28,011 nucleotides of DNA. It comes from a virus. A program made the position numbers and the translations under genes. Of this stretch, positions 23,972 through 28,011 are shown in pieces (position 1 is the stretch's first letter; each line of letters begins with the position of its first letter). The notes beneath the pieces were generated by a model. The model ran no database searches. It was not told where the DNA came from and worked only from the letters and a program-made list of their open reading frames with translations. Location of the stretch: positions 1-28,011 of IMG/VR virus record IMGVR_UViG_3300030202_003564; one strand, 5' to 3'.

Positions 23972-25635
23972 TTTTTAGTAATTATATAATTATCAATAAA
24001 TACAGCATAAAGACCATGGGTTAACATAGTTTTTATAGCATCATAAGGGGTTTCTACAATGGGTTCTTCGGGCCCATTAAATGAAGTATTTAAAATTACA
24101 GGAAGACCTGTTAAATTATTAAATTCAGATATTAATTTATAATATTTAAAATTAGATTCTTTTGTAACTGATTGATACCGAGAAGTATAATCAAAATGAG
24201 TAACTCCCGGGATTTTATCTTTCCATTCAGGTTTAACATTAGTTGTTACTAACATATATGGTGAATAGACATCTAATTCAAATATTTTACTTTGTTCTTC
24301 AAATAATACTGAAGGAGCAAATGGACGATACCATTCTCGTTTTTTAATTTCACTGTTAATATATTCAACCATCCATTTAGAACTTGGATTAGCAAGAATA
24401 GAACGATTACCTAAAGCTCTAGGTCCACTTTCAGAACCTTTATTAAACCAACCAATGACTTTATTTTCTGAAAGATATTGGGCTGCTAATTGGATTGTTT
24501 TTTCTTCAGTAAATCTAGAAACTTTAATATTATCAAATTTAGTTATATCTAAATTTATTTCTGCATCTGAATATGTTTTACCTAAATAAGGAGTCATCCA
24601 CTTAGTATTTTGATGAGTTCTTCCTGTAAGTAAAGTGCTTCCATAAAAAGCACACCCTAAAGAAATTCCACTATCATCTGACGGGGGTAAAAAATAATTA
24701 TTTTTAAATAATTTTGATTGTAAGATTAGTTCATTTGTATTACAATTTAAAAATGAACCTCCAACAACACAAAGATTATCCATATTTGTTAAGTTTTTAG
24801 CTATTTTAACTAAATGTAATGAGTTTAATTCTTGTTCCCTTTGATATAGACCTGCAACATTAGCTTTTGATTGAAAATCTGAATTATAATTTACTGTGTC
24901 CTCCATAATGGGAAATGTGGATACTTGTAAATCGGTTTCAGTTCTAATAGAGTATTCAGATTGTTGAGATACCCAATCTTTATTAGCATAAGAAGCTAAA
25001 CCCATTAATTTACCAGAAGACCATGTATTATGCTTTTCATTATAAACTAACTGAAGTGCCCCCATACCATAAAGATAACCAATTGAACCTTCATCATGTA
25101 TTGAGAATGGGAATTTAACCCATTTTTTGAAAATTGGTTCAGGTAATAATTTATTTTTAGTAAATTTATAAATTGAAAAACCTTCGCTCCATTGTTGACC
25201 TTTATTTAAATCAGATTCATCTAATTGATACCAATCTTTTATAGGAGTATCATCATTATATAATGAACCCATAGCATCAGCTACAACTACTACAGCTTCT
25301 TCAAAATTTGAAGCATAAAAAGTAGAATAGGCATGAGCCATATGGTGAGGAATAAACTTTAATTTATCTAAGGATTGTCCTGTAAGTTCTTGAAATTGAG
25401 TAGGGATATTAGAATTTTCTTGTGTAGTATTATATACATACAGATCAATATCATTATAAGTAAATCCTAAAGCATTTAAACAATAATCAATAGATTCTAT
25501 TGGGATTATTTTTGATTCATCTGTTTTAATACGGCTAATTCTTTCATTAGCAATAGAAATTTTAACTTCACCATCTACTGTAATGGTAGCTCCTCTTGAA
25601 TGACCTGTTAAAAAACCTAAACATATGTTTTTCAT
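23968..25635 (-). CDS. O-carbamoyltransferase, NodU/TobZ family
   Basis: Members of this family transfer carbamoyl from carbamoyl phosphate, through a carbamoyl-adenylate, to a hydroxyl of a sugar or other acceptor. The 555 residues match the usual two-domain length. N-terminal Kae1-like domain: LTGHSRGATITVDG with H12, NERISRIK, the metal site HHMAHAYSTF (97-106) and VVADAMGS with D120. C-terminal YrdC-like part: FLPPSDDSGISLGCAFYG, GSESGPRALGNRSILANP (400-417), REWYRPFAPSVLFEE and VILNTSFNGPEEPIVETP. All signature blocks are intact, so it should be active. Overlaps of one base with the upstream GT2 and four with the downstream gene tie it to the glycan operon. The acceptor may be a sugar on a virion or host glycan; phage homologues acting on hydroxymethylcytosine are also known. 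Confidence 0.93.
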   Translation of the reverse strand: MKNICLGFLTGHSRGATITVDGEVKISIANERISRIKTDESKIIPIESIDYCLNALGFTYNDIDLYVYNTTQENSNIPTQFQELTGQSLDKLKFIPHHMAHAYSTFYASNFEEAVVVVADAMGSLYNDDTPIKDWYQLDESDLNKGQQWSEGFSIYKFTKNKLLPEPIFKKWVKFPFSIHDEGSIGYLYGMGALQLVYNEKHNTWSSGKLMGLASYANKDWVSQQSEYSIRTETDLQVSTFPIMEDTVNYNSDFQSKANVAGLYQREQELNSLHLVKIAKNLTNMDNLCVVGGSFLNCNTNELILQSKLFKNNYFLPPSDDSGISLGCAFYGSTLLTGRTHQNTKWMTPYLGKTYSDAEINLDITKFDNIKVSRFTEEKTIQLAAQYLSENKVIGWFNKGSESGPRALGNRSILANPSSKWMVEYINSEIKKREWYRPFAPSVLFEEQSKIFELDVYSPYMLVTTNVKPEWKDKIPGVTHFDYTSRYQSVTKESNFKYYKLISEFNNLTGLPVILNTSFNGPEEPIVETPYDAIKTMLTHGLYAVFIDNYIITKK

Positions 25636-26888
25636 TACTTAAATATATAATTTAAAACTTGTTCTTCTTGATAATATTTTCTTATAAAAGTTTGATTTTG
25701 AAGATGTTGAGAACGACCTAATTTTTCATCCCAATTCCAATCTACTTTACCTAACTCTAAGATACGATCATGTATTTGAGAATCATAATGATCTCGTATT
25801 AATCTTGCGCGTCTATTTATGTCTATACTGTTATTATCTACAGTACTATTACCATTATTATATTGTAAGTATAACATTTTTTGCACATGAATAATCCGCG
25901 TATTTAAAAATGTACGTACTATTAGTTCATAATCATCAGCTACTGGGAGATTTTTATTGTGACCCTTAATTGCTTGGTAAACTTTAGTTTTCCATATTCT
26001 AGCATGATTAGGCATAGAAATATTGAATCTAATAGTCAAAGGATTTATTGATGGATAATGATGATTTAAGTATGATTTATCATCTATTTCTATCCAAGTA
26101 TGACCAGAATATCCAAAATTAAAGGGATTCTCTGGGTGAGCATACCAGTCTTCACCTATATAGCCATAAGGTCTCATTTCACCATTTTCATATAACTCAC
26201 ATACATCAGTGTACATAAAACCAGCATCTGGGTATTTTAAAGAAGCTTTATAACAATCTTCTAAACAAGTACTTATTAAAGCATCATCATGATCTAATTC
26301 AACTAGCCAAGTACCTTCACATAAAGAAGCTGCTCTATTTTTTGCTAATCCTACGTTACCTCCTGTTATAGGATTTAGTTTAAAAGGTTTTATTCTATAA
26401 TCTTGTTTAGCTAATTCAGTTATAATATCCCAAGTTTCATTATCTGGGGAATCATCTAAAATGATCCATTCCCAGTTTCCATAAGTTTGATTTTTTACAC
26501 TTTCATAAGTTCTTTTAATTTTTTCTCCTGTTTTATAAGTAGGGGTAAATATTGAAAAGAAAGGTGAAATATTTCTACAAATAGTAAATGTAGATTGACA
26601 TACAATATCGTTTGCTAAAATATTGTTAGGAGGGAAATCTGTAGGATATGTGTAAGTTTTAGAAAGTAAATATTTATCTTTTAATATAATATTACTATTA
26701 TCTAAATAAATAATTAAATTAGGAGTATATTGAGCAAAATCCTGTTCTATATTATGATTATAAGGTAAAGAATGAATTATAACTTCTTCATGTAAATTTT
26801 CTTCAAAATAAATATCAGATGTTAATGAAAATGTACCTTTTTGTTCTAACCCATAAATTATAGCACTTGGTTTTTTTGTTTTAAGCAT
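25635..26888 (-). CDS. Glycosyltransferase family 2
   Basis: The GT-A fold occupies residues about 108-330 of 417. FFSIFTPTYKTGEKIKRTYES opens it, WEWIILDDSPDNETWDII holds the uracil-binding Asp, GGNVGLAKNRAASLCEGTWL is the standard linker, and VELDHDDALI (196-205) is the metal site, here D-H-D-D. A later WKTKVYQAIKGHN, then LPVADDYELIVR (the ED-like catalytic region) complete the family pattern. The first 105 residues are a separate, unassigned alpha/beta domain lacking a clear motif. No transmembrane helix is present, so it should act on soluble acceptors. It overlaps its neighbours by one base on each side and is therefore translated with the oxygenase before and the carbamoyltransferase after it. 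Confidence 0.9.
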   Translation of the reverse strand: MLKTKKPSAIIYGLEQKGTFSLTSDIYFEENLHEEVIIHSLPYNHNIEQDFAQYTPNLIIYLDNSNIILKDKYLLSKTYTYPTDFPPNNILANDIVCQSTFTICRNISPFFSIFTPTYKTGEKIKRTYESVKNQTYGNWEWIILDDSPDNETWDIITELAKQDYRIKPFKLNPITGGNVGLAKNRAASLCEGTWLVELDHDDALISTCLEDCYKASLKYPDAGFMYTDVCELYENGEMRPYGYIGEDWYAHPENPFNFGYSGHTWIEIDDKSYLNHHYPSINPLTIRFNISMPNHARIWKTKVYQAIKGHNKNLPVADDYELIVRTFLNTRIIHVQKMLYLQYNNGNSTVDNNSIDINRRARLIRDHYDSQIHDRILELGKVDWNWDEKLGRSQHLQNQTFIRKYYQEEQVLNYIFK

Positions 26889-27469
26889 TAAAATTCAGTA
26901 TTAAAAAAGAAGGTTTGAAATAATCTACCATTAGAAATATTATCACCAAAATATTCTAAAGATTGATGGAACATATCAGCTCTATATAATATTAATCTAT
27001 TGTATTTATTTGAAACTTCATCTATCATTTCCCATTTGCTATAATCTTGAGAATCTTTACCTAATTTACTTAATATTTCCACATCATATGTACCATCTTC
27101 TTTTATAGGAGCTTCAGTAATACCTGTTTCTTTATGTTTAAAGAACCCAGTCCCTCCTGATGGTGGAGCATTAGGGGTTAAATAACAAATACCTGCCCAA
27201 TTTGATGTTTGATCAGCATGAATCCAACTTTTATCATGTTTAGTAGTATATTGGTAAGCTCCTGAATATTCACCACCCCACCAAGTAATTTCTCCTGCAT
27301 GAGATAAAAGAAGATTTTGTATTACTTCTTGAACTGATTCATTTAAAAATGATATTGTTCTATTACCTGGGTAATTACCTGTTACATTAAAAGATTGTTG
27401 TAGGGCATATTCTCTAACGTCATCTACATTAGTATAAAAATCATCTACAGTTATTAGGGATACTCTCAT
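26888..27469 (-). CDS. 2OG-Fe(II)-oxygenase-like protein (DUF6445 type)
   Basis: The protein resembles the small iron/2-oxoglutarate oxygenase-like family often annotated DUF6445. The iron triad is visible: H84 and D86 in SWIHADQTSNWAGI, and H168 in ADMFHQS, with R182 in GRLFQTFFF as the likely 2-oxoglutarate ligand. GGTGFFKHKETG forms the expected strand-loop. It has 193 residues, no signal and no membrane segment. It lies six bases after the other oxygenase and overlaps the GT2 gene by one base. It is likely to hydroxylate a small molecule, a protein side chain or a sugar. Substrate is unknown; a hydroxyl made here could be the acceptor for the downstream glycosyl- or carbamoyltransferases, which is inference. 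A TATAAATA sequence in gene orientation (27484-27477) ends 7 bases before the ATG, probably by chance. Confidence 0.78.
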   Translation of the reverse strand: MRVSLITVDDFYTNVDDVREYALQQSFNVTGNYPGNRTISFLNESVQEVIQNLLLSHAGEITWWGGEYSGAYQYTTKHDKSWIHADQTSNWAGICYLTPNAPPSGGTGFFKHKETGITEAPIKEDGTYDVEILSKLGKDSQDYSKWEMIDEVSNKYNRLILYRADMFHQSLEYFGDNISNGRLFQTFFFNTEF

Positions 27470-27475
27470 TTTTAT

Positions 27476-28011
27476 TTATTTATAATGTTCTCCACCTATC
27501 CATAAAACTAGGCTTTTTCTTGTTCCTTTAGTTACAGGGGTTACTCTATGCATTGTAAAACTTGGGAAAAATGTTGACACTCCTTTACCTCTAGGCATAG
27601 TATGATATCCATTACCTGTCCATAATTCTAATTCTCCACCTTCATATTCATCAGAATCTGAAAGTTGTATTGTTATTGAGATTTTTCTATGGGATATATG
27701 TTTAGGTCCTATATCAACGTGCCAATCATATTGACCTCCACCTTCATAATACTCTGTATATTGAATTGAATCTATAATTGAATGAAGATTAAATTTCCAT
27801 ATAGTATTAGCTTCTATAGCCATATTTACAATTTTATCATAAACCCAATCAGTTTTAGAATTTAGATGTAACCATTTAATTTGACTTTTTCGAACTTCAT
27901 TATCAGAATTAGATGATACTGTAGTTGCTTTTTCAAAAGAATAATCTAATGATATATTTTTAATAGATTCAATTTCATTTAAACTAAATCCTTCTTTAAA
28001 CCAATAATAAT
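27476..28011 (-). CDS. PKHD-type 2OG-Fe(II) hydroxylase (partial, N-terminus outside window)
   Basis: The frame stays open to base 28011 and encodes sensible protein (YYWFKEGFSLNEIESI at the edge, then VRKSQIKWL), so the gene starts outside the window and the ATG at 27823 is internal. The visible 178 residues are most of a prolyl-4-hydroxylase-like (PKHD/PiuC type) domain: YDWHVDIG gives the HxD iron ligands (codons at 27721 and 27715), SFTMHRVTPV gives the distal His (27550), and KGTRKSLVLWIGG the 2-oxoglutarate-binding Arg (27520). Phage members of this family are common in marine T4-like genomes, and their substrates are mostly unknown. It is the first gene of the glycan-hydroxylation run that we can see. 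Confidence 0.88.
   Translation of the reverse strand, partial: YYWFKEGFSLNEIESIKNISLDYSFEKATTVSSNSDNEVRKSQIKWLHLNSKTDWVYDKIVNMAIEANTIWKFNLHSIIDSIQYTEYYEGGGQYDWHVDIGPKHISHRKISITIQLSDSDEYEGGELELWTGNGYHTMPRGKGVSTFFPSFTMHRVTPVTKGTRKSLVLWIGGEHYK

Noticed and set aside
27477-27484. TATAAATA in gene orientation before the DUF6445-type gene, a possible T4 late promoter
   Set aside because: It overlaps the last codons of the previous gene, leaves only 7 bases to the ATG, and is a single occurrence in very A/T-rich sequence.
27476-27823. Treating the ATG at 27823 as the start of a 115-residue oxygenase
   Set aside because: The frame continues upstream to the window edge with protein-like sequence typical of the same family, so the ATG is internal and the gene is cut by the window.
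1-28011. CRISPR arrays, insertion sequences, integrase or attachment sites
   Set aside because: No regularly spaced repeats, transposase or integrase motifs, or long terminal repeats were seen; genes are continuous and co-oriented.

Overview
This AT-rich window reads as one piece of the genome of a T4-like tailed phage with a contractile tail. Every credible gene lies on the minus strand, so the genes run from right to left. The hallmark set is a tail sheath (gp18-like), a tail tube (gp19-like), a gp26-like baseplate or tail-chaperone protein, UvsX recombinase, gp32 single-strand binding protein, a FEN-type RNase H, a DnaB/gp41-type helicase and the beta subunit of ribonucleotide reductase. 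Almost no start codon has a Shine-Dalgarno sequence before it; leaders are A/T-rich. That fits a Bacteroidota host, where such leaders are normal, but host assignment remains inference. Genes are packed end to end, with no gene-free stretch above 80 bases.

Region 1 (28011 to about 19440) is a tightly coupled glycan or hydroxylation module. It holds two 2-oxoglutarate/iron-oxygenase-like proteins (the first cut by the window edge), a GT2 glycosyltransferase, a NodU/TobZ-type O-carbamoyltransferase, a GT2-plus-repeat protein, UDP-galactopyranose mutase, and a 769-residue protein joining a GT4 glycosyltransferase to a TibC-like O-heptosyltransferase half with its cysteine cluster. Together they could build and attach a carbamoylated, Galf-containing glycan to virion proteins, the host surface or DNA. 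The position beside the tail genes favours the virion, but the target is not shown.

Region 2 (19419 to 6952) is the late tail module: a small coiled-coil protein, sheath, tube, terminator, a membrane/coiled-coil protein, a gp26-like protein overlapped by a frame-shifted second ORF, tape measure, a small disordered protein, a probable tube-baseplate junction protein, a LysM (gp53/gpX-type) protein, a 1044-residue hub protein with a C-terminal M15 peptidase signature, and an unknown protein with a Ser/Thr-rich tail. Six of the gene junctions here carry the same 10-base motif (AATATTTATA in gene orientation), which is not seen at junctions of the other modules and is a candidate late promoter element.

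Region 3 (6906 to 1) is the replication and nucleotide module. It contains a short, atypical family-A DNA polymerase-like protein, an unknown 156-residue protein, then a sigma70-like promoter leading into gp32, uvsX, RNase H, helicase and nrdB. The most notable leads are the overlapping tail-chaperone ORFs with a pair of identical 12-base T7-containing repeats, the module-specific promoter-like motif, the reduced PolA-like protein, the GT4-TibC fusion with a carbamoyltransferase, and a cysteine-free gp32 that ends like a bacterial SSB tail.
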